From: an uncultured Bacteroides sp.
Lineage (GTDB): Bacteria > Bacteroidota > Bacteroidia > Bacteroidales > Bacteroidaceae
Length of the DNA stretch: 64,000 nt
Direction: 5' to 3'
Assembly (NCBI GenBank): GCA_900552645.1
Contig: USAN01000003.1
Coordinates: forward strand, 1-64,000
Positions 19,062 through 27,952 of this stretch are shown piece after piece; position 1 is the stretch's first letter; each line of letters begins with the position of its first letter. The notes under the pieces were generated by a model. It had not been told where the DNA came from and made no database searches. It worked only from the letters and a program-made list of their open reading frames with translations. The translations under genes were made by a program, and so were the position numbers.

Positions 19062-19712
19062 CTATTTAAATATACTTTTCAGTTTATCGTATGTAAAATC
19101 TTGAAAATTATCAATTACATAATCTGCTTTATCTAATATTGCCTCTCTTTTATTAGTCGTAGCTAATCCTACAACAAACATATGTGCTTTTCTTGCCGCT
19201 TCCAGTCCATGAAATGAATCTTCAAAAACTACACACTCTTCAGGTTTTACACTGAAAGTAGCAGCAGCTAATAAAAAACATTCTGGATTTGGTTTAGAGT
19301 GAGTGAAAAGTTCAGCTGTAATAATTAAATCTACTAATTCTTTAAGTTCGGGATGCACTTTATAAACATTCAACATTTTTATGTTGTTAGAGCTTGTAAC
19401 AATGGCTATTTTTATTCCATTATCCTTTAACTCTTTCATAAAATCAACAACTCCTCTTACGTAAGAAAATAACATATTCTTTTCGAAATTGTTCAATTCT
19501 TCAGTTATCTTTTTCTGAATATCAATTTTACCATTAAAATGCTTATCAAAAATCTGTGTAAGAGTCTGTCCTTTTATCTTATCACCGAAAAACTTTATTT
19601 CGGGATGATAAATTTCTCCCTTACTATTCCAGAAATTACTATATTGTGCCTCAGTATCCATTACAACTCCGTCAAAATCGAATAAGGCAGCTGCAGTTCT
19701 TGTATTTTCCAT
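19062..19712 (-). CDS. HAD-superfamily hydrolase, phosphoglucomutase-like
   Basis: About 216 residues when started at the ATG at 19712; a further in-frame ATG at 19751 would add 13 hydrophobic residues that do not belong to the fold. The N-terminal motif DFDGVVMD has the nucleophile Asp12 and acid Asp14. VTSSN is motif II, a Lys is present in HSKPNPE, and VFEDSFHGLEAA is motif IV. This is the HAD subfamily I type with a helical cap, as in beta-phosphoglucomutase and small sugar-phosphate phosphatases. The exact substrate cannot be determined. It is the first gene of the cluster leading to panB, MFS and ettA. Confidence 0.88.
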   Translation of the reverse strand: MENTRTAAALFDFDGVVMDTEAQYSNFWNSKGEIYHPEIKFFGDKIKGQTLTQIFDKHFNGKIDIQKKITEELNNFEKNMLFSYVRGVVDFMKELKDNGIKIAIVTSSNNIKMLNVYKVHPELKELVDLIITAELFTHSKPNPECFLLAAATFSVKPEECVVFEDSFHGLEAARKAHMFVVGLATTNKREAILDKADYVIDNFQDFTYDKLKSIFK

Positions 19713-19835
19713 GAAAAACATATTAAAAAAATAAAGATACAAAGATGGCAATAAAGATTCAGATGAATAACATCTTCACTATTAAATATCTTAAAATGTA
19801 TTTATATTTATTGATTTACATTATAAATATCAATC

Positions 19836-21101
19836 TTATATCTCGAAAAGTAGCATTAAATTCAATACAGTCACTAGCACTGCCAAGAAATAAAGAACAA
19901 TATTGCTCCATTTAGAATTTGCATATTCACCCATAACTTTTTGTGAAGAGGTAAGATAAACCTGCAGAAAAACAGTAAACGGCAATTGAATACTTAGTAT
20001 CATCTGAGATATTACCAGACCTTTAAACGGGTTACTGATGAATAATATCAAAAGGAGTGCAAAGCCCAAAGATATAAGTATCCCTACACGTGAGTGAATA
20101 TCCTTTATATGATATGACTCACTGAATATTCCCGCGAATATAGATCCGGCAGCCATACCGCTTGTTATTGTAGATGATATACCAGCCATAAGCAATGCCA
20201 ATGCAAATACCATTCCTGCATTACTGCCCAACAAAGGATCTAAAAGCGACTTTGCCTGTTCAAGTTCTTCTACAAGGACTCCGCTCTTGAAGAATGTTGC
20301 CGCAGCCAACAGAATCATGGCACTATTTATAGCCCATCCTACTATCATAGATAGAATGGTATCATAGAATTCGTATTTCAATACTTTCTCTATATCTTTC
20401 TTATCCTTCTTGTTATATTCGTGACTCTGTATTACTTCGGAATGAAGAAAAAGATTATGTGGCATAACTACTGCTCCAAGTACACTCATTATTATCAGCA
20501 TACTTCCTTTGGGTATAGAAGGTACTATCCACGATTCTATAGCTAATGGCCATTCTATCTGTACAAGAAAAAGTTCGTAAAGAAAAGATAACCCTATAAC
20601 AGAGACAAAAGCTATTATAGCTTTTTCAATCTTCTTATATGAGTTAGTAAAAAGCATTATAGTCACGAAAACAGTAGTAAGCAGTGCTCCTAATATAAGT
20701 GGTATATGAAATATCATCTGAAGAGCTATAGCTCCTCCCAAAATTTCGGCAAGAGAAGTTGAAATGGAAGCACACATGGCGCTTATCTGTATAGGTAAAG
20801 ACACCCATCTGGGACAATACTTTGTAGCAGCCTCACTAAGGCACAAGCCTGTTACTATACCAAGATGAGCTACATTATGCTGCAATACTATAAGCATTAC
20901 TGTTCCTAGTGTTATTACCCACAGCAAAGCATAACCAAATTCGGATCCTGCAGCAAAATTCGATGCCCAGTTTCCAGGATCTATAAATCCGATTGTTACA
21001 AGTAATCCAGGACCTACATATTTAAAGAAATCTATTCCGCCAAGATATCTTTTATGATGTTTATTCTTAAGCTCCTTTAAAAAACTCCACATAGCTGTCA
21101 T
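19836..21101 (-). CDS. mntH: Nramp family divalent metal transporter
   Basis: 421 residues with about 11 membrane segments. The two hallmark motifs of Nramp metal sites are present: DPGN (41-44) in the first segment and MPHN (about residue 214) in the sixth. These residues coordinate Mn(II) or Fe(II) and exclude Ca and Mg. The protein imports divalent metal with protons across the inner membrane. The likely -7 box (TAAGTTTG, minus strand) lies at 21112-21119 and is covered by one arm of a 36-bp inverted repeat, so repression by a metal-sensing regulator is likely. If that box is used, transcription begins near 21106 and the ATG at 21092 (Met4) may be preferred over 21101. Confidence 0.93.
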   Translation of the reverse strand: MTAMWSFLKELKNKHHKRYLGGIDFFKYVGPGLLVTIGFIDPGNWASNFAAGSEFGYALLWVITLGTVMLIVLQHNVAHLGIVTGLCLSEAATKYCPRWVSLPIQISAMCASISTSLAEILGGAIALQMIFHIPLILGALLTTVFVTIMLFTNSYKKIEKAIIAFVSVIGLSFLYELFLVQIEWPLAIESWIVPSIPKGSMLIIMSVLGAVVMPHNLFLHSEVIQSHEYNKKDKKDIEKVLKYEFYDTILSMIVGWAINSAMILLAAATFFKSGVLVEELEQAKSLLDPLLGSNAGMVFALALLMAGISSTITSGMAAGSIFAGIFSESYHIKDIHSRVGILISLGFALLLILFISNPFKGLVISQMILSIQLPFTVFLQVYLTSSQKVMGEYANSKWSNIVLYFLAVLVTVLNLMLLFEI

Positions 21102-21111
21102 TATTTTGATA

Positions 21112-21149
21112 CAAACTTATCAATAAATATAATCTTTTATTGATAAGTT
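21112..21149 (-). promoter_or_regulatory. mntH -7 box and inverted-repeat operator
   Basis: Two 14-bp arms (21114-21127 and 21136-21149) are exact reverse complements, separated by eight bases. The left arm overlaps the TAAGTTTG -7 box of mntH (minus strand, 21112-21119). This is the arrangement expected of a repressor operator; the regulator is unknown and could be an MntR/DtxR- or Fur-type protein. Confidence 0.65.
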
Positions 21150-21194
21150 CTAAAATAAATTCTACTTTCGTCGCGAATTTATATAAAATGAAAG

Positions 21195-21581
21195 ATGAAA
21201 AAATATCTATTTATTATAACTATTGGATTATTAGTCTTTACAGGATGCAAAAAAGACCGTAAGAGCATAATTATGCATAATTATGCCCAGAAGATGAACA
21301 AAAGCTGTCCTATGCGTATGGATTCTCTGGTTGTCATAGACAGTACCAAATTTATAGATGAAAGTAACACAATGAACTACTACTATAGCGTAAGCGGTTC
21401 GTTGGACAACAAAAAGTTTCTTGAGGAAAACCACACTCTAATAGAAGATAACCTAAAATCGGCTCTTGACAATTCTGTTGAGATGGAAAAGTACAGAAAA
21501 TACAACGTAACTCTCTCTTATAGATATTATTCCGAGTCGACCGACAGCCTGCTGGCAGTATTCAATTTTCCTCTTAAGTAA
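21195..21581 (+). CDS. Small hypothetical lipoprotein
   Basis: 128 residues that I do not recognise. The N-terminus is a clear lipoprotein signal with Cys18 (LLVFTGC). The mature part is charged, without repeats or membrane segments, and contains an evenly spread set of Ser/Tyr residues (YYYSVSGSLDNKKF). It is divergent from mntH and shares the intergenic region containing the 36-bp inverted repeat, so it might be controlled by the same metal regulator. It converges on the clostripain-like protease gene, 11 bases apart, with no terminator visible between. Confidence 0.75.
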   Translation: MKKYLFIITIGLLVFTGCKKDRKSIIMHNYAQKMNKSCPMRMDSLVVIDSTKFIDESNTMNYYYSVSGSLDNKKFLEENHTLIEDNLKSALDNSVEMEKYRKYNVTLSYRYYSESTDSLLAVFNFPLK

Positions 21582-21592
21582 TGGACATCTGA

Positions 21593-22801
21593 CTATTTTA
21601 TCTTATCAAGATAGGTTTTCCATCCTGAAGCAGAAGCCCAAGAAAGAGTAGACAAATAAGAATTCCAGTTTGTATAAGATGGCTGTGGGATATACATTCC
21701 CAAACCACAAAGCAGAGTAGTATTCTTAAACGAAGGATATGCACCATAAGCAGTCGAAACAAAGCCTCTTGATATTATAGTCCTGTCTATCTGAGAAGTA
21801 AACTCGGCAGGAAGATTATTACCAGTATATGTATTGAAGAAATCTTTTATATCGTAAGAAAGATACTTAAAACTATAAGCACCATACTCTTGCACAGACG
21901 AAAGATCAATAGGCTGATAATTGCTGATATAGTTTGCTATATACCTGGTAAGAGCAGCAACCTGACTACAATCTATCACTATACTATTTCCCCAATACTT
22001 CTTCTCGGTATAGTAAGATGCATAAGTAGAACATATTTTATCTGTATAATCCTCCAAATCATTACTAAAGAGATATGGAGTTATTATATGATAAGGAAAT
22101 CCCTCCATAGGTACTTCCATCGAAGAGCATATATAATAGTTGCAGGTATTTCTTATTTCATATACCACCTCCATACTTCCCATCATGCAGGCATCTGTTA
22201 TTATGTATTCAAACTTAGTTCCTGTATTCAGAAGTGCATCATTTAGATCGGTAACTTCTATAGGAGTATCATAAGTAGCTGCCAACGAACGTGTTCTGCT
22301 ATAGTTTTTAGGAAGCCAACTCGTTCCATGCGAACCAAATATTAGACCATAACTCTTATTGGGTGCCAAAGATATCATATCCTTAAGAATGGAGGTCATT
22401 ACCGAAGGGTTTGTAGCATCTGTCTGTGAAGAATATGTCTTTACGACCTGTGCCTTATTTACAGCAAAGGATACTCTGTCAGACGAGGTCTGAGCCAAGA
22501 ACTCCTCCTTACTTACACCATTTACTCTTCCTTGTCCATCCGAACTATACTTAAGTATACAGGGGCTATCAAACTTGTTAACCTTATTATCCCAATATAT
22601 AAGGACGGTAGATGCTTTTTTGGTATTCTGCAACCCCTCAAACAGCATTTCTATATTATCCTGCAATGCAGACGACAGATCTTTAGTAAGAAAATACGCT
22701 AGTACAGTCCTATCGGCACTCTCGGCAACCACCGGATCATCTTCTTTATTACATGAAAAAAGAAGAAGCATTGGGATAAATAATAGAAATAGCTTTTTCA
22801 C
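21593..22801 (-). CDS. Clostripain-family (C11) cysteine peptidase lipoprotein
   Basis: 402 residues. The lipoprotein signal ends at Cys17 (LLLFSC). The peptidase C11 catalytic pair is visible: His158 in FGSHGTSW and Cys205 in TDACMMGSMEV, with the preceding hydrophobic strands expected in this caspase-like fold. Enzymes of the family cleave after Arg or Lys. Secreted lipid-anchored members are common in gut Bacteroidales, where related proteases have been shown to activate toxins or process surface proteins. It follows a small secreted protein gene by 5 bases, so the two form an operon. Confidence 0.88.
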   Translation of the reverse strand: MKKLFLLFIPMLLLFSCNKEDDPVVAESADRTVLAYFLTKDLSSALQDNIEMLFEGLQNTKKASTVLIYWDNKVNKFDSPCILKYSSDGQGRVNGVSKEEFLAQTSSDRVSFAVNKAQVVKTYSSQTDATNPSVMTSILKDMISLAPNKSYGLIFGSHGTSWLPKNYSRTRSLAATYDTPIEVTDLNDALLNTGTKFEYIITDACMMGSMEVVYEIRNTCNYYICSSMEVPMEGFPYHIITPYLFSNDLEDYTDKICSTYASYYTEKKYWGNSIVIDCSQVAALTRYIANYISNYQPIDLSSVQEYGAYSFKYLSYDIKDFFNTYTGNNLPAEFTSQIDRTIISRGFVSTAYGAYPSFKNTTLLCGLGMYIPQPSYTNWNSYLSTLSWASASGWKTYLDKIK

Positions 22802-22806
22802 GATTT

Positions 22807-23208
22807 TTATTCTAATGGTTTAGTAAACTTAAAAGCATTACTTGATATATCACGAACAAATACTGCCTTGTTTTTCTTGTACTTATCGCGAATTTTATTC
22901 ATTTCTTTCTGAAGTTTAGATTTATTATCCGAAAAATAGACGAAACATGTTCTGTTTGCCAATCCTTCTGTTCCTTCTAGAAAATTCTTCAGCTGATAAC
23001 TGTATTGACCTCTTTCCGGTAGCATTTTGTGTGCATCAAGCTGTACGCTGTCCAACGATTGTATTTCTGTAAAGTAAACTAGAGAATCAGTAAACGAAGC
23101 AGATACTCCTGCTATATAGACAGTTTTGCCTTTTCCACCTTTCAAGGTAAAAGCCGAACACAAAGCCAATACCATCATTAAAGAAGATAAAATCTTTATA
23201 AATTTCAT
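22807..23208 (-). CDS. Small secreted protein upstream of C11 protease
   Basis: 133 residues with a signal peptide (about 1-20). The mature protein is short and lysine-rich with no cysteines of note except one in NRTCFVYF. I do not recognise a family. The stop lies 5 bases before the C11 protease ATG, so translation is probably coupled. It could be an inhibitor, chaperone or substrate of the protease, but the sequence gives no direct evidence. Confidence 0.7.
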   Translation of the reverse strand: MKFIKILSSLMMVLALCSAFTLKGGKGKTVYIAGVSASFTDSLVYFTEIQSLDSVQLDAHKMLPERGQYSYQLKNFLEGTEGLANRTCFVYFSDNKSKLQKEMNKIRDKYKKNKAVFVRDISSNAFKFTKPLE

Positions 23209-23315
23209 ATTTTCATTAAGTTATATAATTCACGAGCAAAAATAGTTAATTAGAAACAATTACAAAAGAAAAATAGATAAATACCTAACAAAAAAGGACA
23301 AACGGGTAATTTATA

Positions 23316-23356
23316 TAAAAAAGATGCACAAAAAGAGTATTACTCTTTTTGTGCAT
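23316..23356 (-). terminator. rpoD terminator
   Basis: A perfect 16-bp stem (23324-23339 with 23341-23356) with the apex at 23340, followed on the minus strand by a U run. It lies about 25 bases past the sigma-factor stop. Confidence 0.88.
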
Positions 23357-23379
23357 TAATCTGTTTTGGAAATTCTCTT

Positions 23380-24240
23380 TTATCCTAAATAGGACTTAAG
23401 CAATTTACTACGTGAATTAGCTCTCAATCTTCTAATGGCTTTTTCCTTGATCTGGCGGACGCGCTCACGTGTGAGTCCAAATTTGTCGCCAATCTCTTCC
23501 AACGTCATTTCCTGCGTATTAATACCGAAAAACATCTGGATTATCTCCTTTTCTCTTTCAGTTAGCGTAGAGAGTGCTCTATCAATTTCCCTAGCAAGTG
23601 ATTCATTAACCAATGAGCGGTCTGCCATAGGTGAGTCGTCATTTACAAGCACATCAAGCAAACTATTGTCTTCTCCTTCAACAAAAGGAGCATCAACAGA
23701 AATATGACGGCCCGAAACTTTCAACGTATCAGATATCTTGTCAACCGGTATTTCTAGTTCATCGGCCAATTCCTCCGGAGAAGGACGACGTTCATTCTCT
23801 TGCTCAAATTTAGAGAAGGCTTTACTGATTTTATTCAGTGAGCCTACCTGATTTAAAGGAAGACGAACGATACGTGACTGTTCTGCCAATGCCTGAAGTA
23901 TTGATTGACGTATCCACCACACTGCATAACTGATAAATTTAAAACCACGAGTTTCATCAAACTTTTCGGCTGCCTTTATCAATCCAAGATTTCCTTCATT
24001 AATTAAATCCGGAAGGCTTAAACCTTGGTTCTGATACTGCTTGGCTACCGAGACAACAAATCTCAAGTTAGCTCGTGTTAATTTTTCAAGTGCTATACGG
24101 TCACCTTTACGGATACGCTGAGCAAGATCCACCTCTTCTTCTACAGTAATTAGGTCTTCACGGCCTATTTCTTGTAAATATTTATCCAAAGAGGCGCTCT
24201 CACGGTTAGTGATACTTTTTGTAATCTTTAATTGTCTCAT
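23380..24240 (-). CDS. rpoD: Primary sigma factor, Bacteroidota RpoD
   Basis: 286 residues from the ATG at 24240 (MRQLKITKS), the start conserved in the phylum. An earlier in-frame ATG at 24267 is unlikely because a TAACTTTG -7 box (minus strand, plus 24265-24272) would place the transcript start between them. Regions 1.2 (DKYLQEIG), 2 (core-binding and promoter melting, with FISYAVWWIRQSI), 3 (SQ..VRLPLNQ) and 4.2 (helix-turn-helix at TLEEIGDKFGLTRERVRQI) are in order. It lacks the long region 1.1 of E. coli sigma 70, as is normal for this phylum. It directs transcription from the TTTG/TAnnTTTG promoters found in this window. Confidence 0.95.
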   Translation of the reverse strand: MRQLKITKSITNRESASLDKYLQEIGREDLITVEEEVDLAQRIRKGDRIALEKLTRANLRFVVSVAKQYQNQGLSLPDLINEGNLGLIKAAEKFDETRGFKFISYAVWWIRQSILQALAEQSRIVRLPLNQVGSLNKISKAFSKFEQENERRPSPEELADELEIPVDKISDTLKVSGRHISVDAPFVEGEDNSLLDVLVNDDSPMADRSLVNESLAREIDRALSTLTEREKEIIQMFFGINTQEMTLEEIGDKFGLTRERVRQIKEKAIRRLRANSRSKLLKSYLG

Positions 24241-24370
24241 TCTCTGTAAATGAAATTTGGGATACAAAGTTATAGAATAAAAATGATAAAACTAATATTT
24301 TGTTCAATAAATATTTATTAATTATGATAAGTGTTGTTTTATATTAAATTTGAATTGATATTATATGTCA

Positions 24371-24407
24371 AAAGATGCACGATTCACATCGTACATCTTT
24401 TTTTCAT
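24371..24407 (-). terminator. Terminator after degQ-type protease
   Basis: A 13-bp stem (24371-24383 with 24388-24400) with one mismatch that becomes G-U in minus-strand RNA, and an A-rich side on the left that supplies a short U run. It lies about 45 bases beyond the protease stop. Confidence 0.75.
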
Positions 24408-24444
24408 TAAAACCTATACCTATTGAAAACTTAATAAATATTTC

Positions 24445-25965
24445 TTATTCTTGCATCAAATCGACTGCAAAGTTTGCACGTTTTCCAGAAGGGAACACTC
24501 CACTTAGGAAAAGAACCTGATCGGTAGATTGTGCTGCATTTTTCATAATCTGCTGCAAGTCGTCTACGCTCTTTACAAACTGTCCGTTAGCTTTAATAAT
24601 AATGAATCCTTTACGAACTCCGGCTGCTTTCATTCTTCCTTCGCTCACTCCGGTTACTTCAATACCCGAACTTATATTAAGTTGTCGTTTTAACTCGGCT
24701 GGCAATTCGCGGAATGCTGCGCCAAGCATATCCATACCGGCATCTTTTACCACCTTTGTATTTCCCTGTGCATTCTTAAGCACCATTGATATATCTTTTT
24801 CTTTCTTATCTCGAAGCACTCTCACAGTTACATTATCACCGGGACGATGCTTTGCCAATCCTTCCTGCAATTCGGCAAAATTCTTCACTTTCTTGCCGTC
24901 TATACCTATAATAACATCGTCTACTTTCAGATTACCAGCTGCCGATCCTCCATCAATAACTTCACCAATAAGTACGCCATCTACAGCACCAAGTTCTTTA
25001 ACCTTTGCTTTAGTCTTATCGTCCATATTCTGTTGTTCATCATTTATTGGAGTACCTTTTATTCCAAGAACTGCTCTTTGAACTGCACCAAATTCTTTAA
25101 GATCGGCAATAACTTTTGTCATTATAGTGGTAGGAATTGCAAATCCATAACCCGAATATGCGCCTGTAGGTGAATACAAGACAGAATTTATTCCCACTAA
25201 CTCACCGCGTGCATTTACAAGCGCTCCACCACTATTACCCTGATTTATGGCAGCATCTGTCTGAATGAAAGATTCAACACCATTGTTATACACTCCAAGA
25301 GAACGTGCTTTTGCACTTACAATACCTGCAGTAACAGTAGAAGTCATATTAAAAGGATTACCTACAGCAAGTACCCACTCGCCTACCTTAAGCTTATCCG
25401 AATCTCCTACAGGAATAGTAGGAAGATCGTCACCTTCAATTTTAACTAGTGCTAAATCCGTACTAGGATCAGTACCTATGATTCTTCCCTTATATTCGCG
25501 TCCGTCATTAAGCCTTACGCTTATTACATCTGCTCCGTCAATAACATGATTATTTGTTACGATATATCCATCTTTAGAGATAATCACTCCCGATCCTACT
25601 CCAACTTTTTCCGGAGTTTGAATCTGTCTTTGCTGACGTCCGCCTCCGTTTCCAAACATATCTCCAAAGAAATCAAAGAACGGATCATTCATTTCAACAG
25701 TCTGAGTCTTAGATGACTGAGTAGATTTTATATGAACCACTGCATGCACAGAATTCTCGGCTGCTCCAGTAAGATCTATTGGTTTTAGATCACCTGCATT
25801 GAGACCCGCTAATTGCACATTGGGGTTAGGCTGAAATATATCGTTGAATGTAGCTGTCTTTTCAGTGGAAGGTTTAAATAAAGCATAAGTAGTAACACTC
25901 GCCGCCCCTGCACTCACAGCAATCAACAGGGCTGTCCCAAACAAAAACTTAGTTGATGGTTTCAT
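24445..25965 (-). CDS. degQ: DegQ/HtrA-family serine protease Do
   Basis: 506 residues with an N-terminal signal or anchor (about 8-30). The trypsin-like domain has the full triad: His140 (TNNHV), Asp170 (STDLALV) and Ser245 (GNSGGAL). Two PDZ domains follow (about 285-385 and 415-500), which gives the architecture of DegP/DegQ. A Gly/Arg/Gln-rich loop (about 103-117) fits the LA loop, which regulates activity. The enzyme degrades or refolds misfolded envelope proteins in the periplasm. It lies downstream of rnpB on the opposite strand, in its own transcription unit. Confidence 0.93.
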   Translation of the reverse strand: MKPSTKFLFGTALLIAVSAGAASVTTYALFKPSTEKTATFNDIFQPNPNVQLAGLNAGDLKPIDLTGAAENSVHAVVHIKSTQSSKTQTVEMNDPFFDFFGDMFGNGGGRQQRQIQTPEKVGVGSGVIISKDGYIVTNNHVIDGADVISVRLNDGREYKGRIIGTDPSTDLALVKIEGDDLPTIPVGDSDKLKVGEWVLAVGNPFNMTSTVTAGIVSAKARSLGVYNNGVESFIQTDAAINQGNSGGALVNARGELVGINSVLYSPTGAYSGYGFAIPTTIMTKVIADLKEFGAVQRAVLGIKGTPINDEQQNMDDKTKAKVKELGAVDGVLIGEVIDGGSAAGNLKVDDVIIGIDGKKVKNFAELQEGLAKHRPGDNVTVRVLRDKKEKDISMVLKNAQGNTKVVKDAGMDMLGAAFRELPAELKRQLNISSGIEVTGVSEGRMKAAGVRKGFIIIKANGQFVKSVDDLQQIMKNAAQSTDQVLFLSGVFPSGKRANFAVDLMQE

Positions 25966-26219
25966 AACTTATTAATGGTTTATTTGTTAATTTTAAACTC
26001 GTGTTTAACATTTACAGTGCTAAATAAATAGAAAATATCAATCAGTGTACATATAACCAGATACTTTTTTCCTCTTTTAACAATATCTCTATGACACTTA
26101 ACAGTGGTTAACCGCTTTAATTATTCTTTTTGCATATATTACAAATAAGCACAATGCTATATAATAAATATATTATTCATAAAAATTCATTATATCTATT
26201 TTTTAAAAGAATTTTGTTT

Positions 26220-26227
26220 TACCTTTG
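26220..26227 (+). promoter_or_regulatory. rnpB -7 promoter box
   Basis: TACCTTTG fits the Bacteroidota TAnnTTTG box and sits 5 bases ahead of the predicted first base of RNase P RNA. The upstream TTTG element is poor at the expected spacing. Confidence 0.75.
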
Positions 26228-26232
26228 CATTA

Positions 26233-26606
26233 GGAAAACAGAAAATCGGTCTGTCGCTGATACCTGATGGTATGAGAGGAAAGTCCGGGCAACACAGAGC
26301 GTCCTACTTCCTAACAGAAAGCTATCTGCGAAGGTAGAGTAATGTAGAAGAAAATAACCGCCACAGACTCGTTTGTGGTAAGGGTGAGAAGGCGGGGTAA
26401 GAGCCCACCGGTTGCATAGCGATATGCAAGCCGTACATCTTAGGAGTTGTAAGGTCATGTATACCGACATTATCAGGGCTGCTCGCCCGACGTCGGAGGG
26501 TAGACCGCTAGAGTTCATCGGAGACGGTGAGAGTAGATAAATGACAGGCACTTTTTTATTAAAGTACAGAACCCGGCTTACAGATTATCTGTTTTCTTTT
26601 TTATTT
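26233..26606 (+). ncRNA. rnpB: RNase P RNA, bacterial type A
   Basis: The universally conserved P4-region strand GAGAGGAAAGTCCGGGC is at about 26275, followed by ACACAGAGC. Later AAGGCGGGGTAAGAGCCCACC, in pieces, and the 3' part with GACAGG and ACAGAACCCGGCTTACAG match the second half of P4 and the tRNA-CCA-contact region. The two ends pair (GAAAACAG near 26234 with CTGTTTTC near 26589), forming helix P1, and a T run from 26597 ends the transcript. It is the catalytic RNA that matures tRNA 5' ends. Its length, about 365, is normal. The 110-codon open frame on the opposite strand is an artefact. Confidence 0.95.
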
Positions 26607-26620
26607 TTACAATTACAGCA

Positions 26621-27940
26621 ATGAACAGAGCCAAACTCACAGGAATACGCATCTTCCTCAAAGAAGGAATTTGGAAAATTACAGAAGACGAAGTGAGCAA
26701 ATCACGAGGTCTGTTCTATAATATCATAAAGGTAATATCCATATCTATAAAGGAATTTGTGCAAGGACGAATAATTACGAAAGCGTCGGCACTTACCTAT
26801 AATACTCTTTTTTCAATCATTCCTCTTCTTGCAATATTGTTTGCAATAGCACGCGGACTGGGATTCTCCAATCTTCTTGAAATGCAGTTCCGAAGCGGCA
26901 TAAGTGCACAGAGTGTGGCAACGGAGACTATTATGAGTTTCATTGATTCTTATCTGTCGCACACAAAGAGCGGTATATTTATAGGTATCGGTCTTATAAT
27001 GCTGTTATGGACAATACTTACCCTTATTAATAATATTGAAAGAACTTTCAACTTCATATGGCAGGTAAAAAAGCCTCGTACTATATATCGTAAAATGACC
27101 GATTACTTTTCGATGCTTCTTCTTATTCCAATGTTCTTAGTACTTTCGGGAGGTATATCAATATTCATGACTACGGTAATGAAAGGAATGGAGAATTTCG
27201 TCATATTGGCTCCTCTTATAAAATTCTTCATAAATCTTATTCCTTTTGTAATAATATGGATAATGTTCATAGGACTTTATGCATATATGCCTAATACAAA
27301 CGTAAAGCTCAAGTATTGTATAATACCCGGCATACTGGCAGGTGGAGCAGCTCAGTTCTTTCAATACATATATATAGGAAGCCAGATATGGGTTTCGAGA
27401 TACAATGCAATATACGGTAGTTTTGCTGCCATTCCAATGTTCCTTTTATGGGCACAGATAACATGGAGCATATGCTTGTTCGGGGCACAACTGTCGTATG
27501 TATCACAAAATTTAAAGAATTACTACTTCAACAATGAGATAAAAAACATAAGCCGCAGATATCATGACTTTCTGTGCGTATCTATAATGTCACTAATATG
27601 CAAACGGTTCGAGACCGAAAAAGATCCTTATACAGCCGAGATGTTAAGTGACGAAAACAAAATACCAATACGGCTTACCACAAAGATTCTTTATGAATTG
27701 CAGGATATAAGCATGATTGTAGAAACTCCTGTAAGCAATGAATCGGATCTTATGGCATATGTACCGGCCATGGATATAAACAAGCTTACTGTAGGATTAC
27801 TTCTGAACAGGATTGAAACCAAGGGTTCGGAAGAATTCAAGATTAAGATAAAGGAATCGGGAGGTACCTGGAACACTCTTACCCAAGCTAGGGAAGAGTA
27901 TTACCAGAATACCGATAAAATTCTTTTAAAAGACCTATAA
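26621..27940 (+). CDS. YihY/virulence factor BrkB family membrane protein
   Basis: 439 residues. After a polar N-terminus there are six hydrophobic segments (about 70 to 310). The family pattern is visible: KASALTYNTLFSIIPLLAIL, WTILTLINNIERTFNFIW with the conserved Asn-x-x-x-x-x-Phe-N stretch, YMPNTNVKLKY and YIGSQIWVSRYNAIYGSFAA. This family was once called ribonuclease BN, which is now known to be a misassignment; the function is probably transport or envelope-related. A 125-residue cytoplasmic C-terminal extension has a winged-helix-like composition. The ATG lies only about 15 bases after the rnpB T run, with no recognisable promoter of its own, so expression may depend on readthrough from rnpB. 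Confidence 0.88.
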   Translation: MNRAKLTGIRIFLKEGIWKITEDEVSKSRGLFYNIIKVISISIKEFVQGRIITKASALTYNTLFSIIPLLAILFAIARGLGFSNLLEMQFRSGISAQSVATETIMSFIDSYLSHTKSGIFIGIGLIMLLWTILTLINNIERTFNFIWQVKKPRTIYRKMTDYFSMLLLIPMFLVLSGGISIFMTTVMKGMENFVILAPLIKFFINLIPFVIIWIMFIGLYAYMPNTNVKLKYCIIPGILAGGAAQFFQYIYIGSQIWVSRYNAIYGSFAAIPMFLLWAQITWSICLFGAQLSYVSQNLKNYYFNNEIKNISRRYHDFLCVSIMSLICKRFETEKDPYTAEMLSDENKIPIRLTTKILYELQDISMIVETPVSNESDLMAYVPAMDINKLTVGLLLNRIETKGSEEFKIKIKESGGTWNTLTQAREEYYQNTDKILLKDL

Positions 27941-27952
27941 TCTGAAATTTGC

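Noticed and set aside
24602..25081. 159-codon open frame antisense to the DegQ-type protease
   Set aside because: Ser/Pro/Thr-rich composition typical of an antisense shadow; the protease triad and PDZ domains are intact on the other strand.
26219..26551. 110-codon open frame on the minus strand
   Set aside because: It lies entirely within and antisense to RNase P RNA, whose conserved core is unmistakable.
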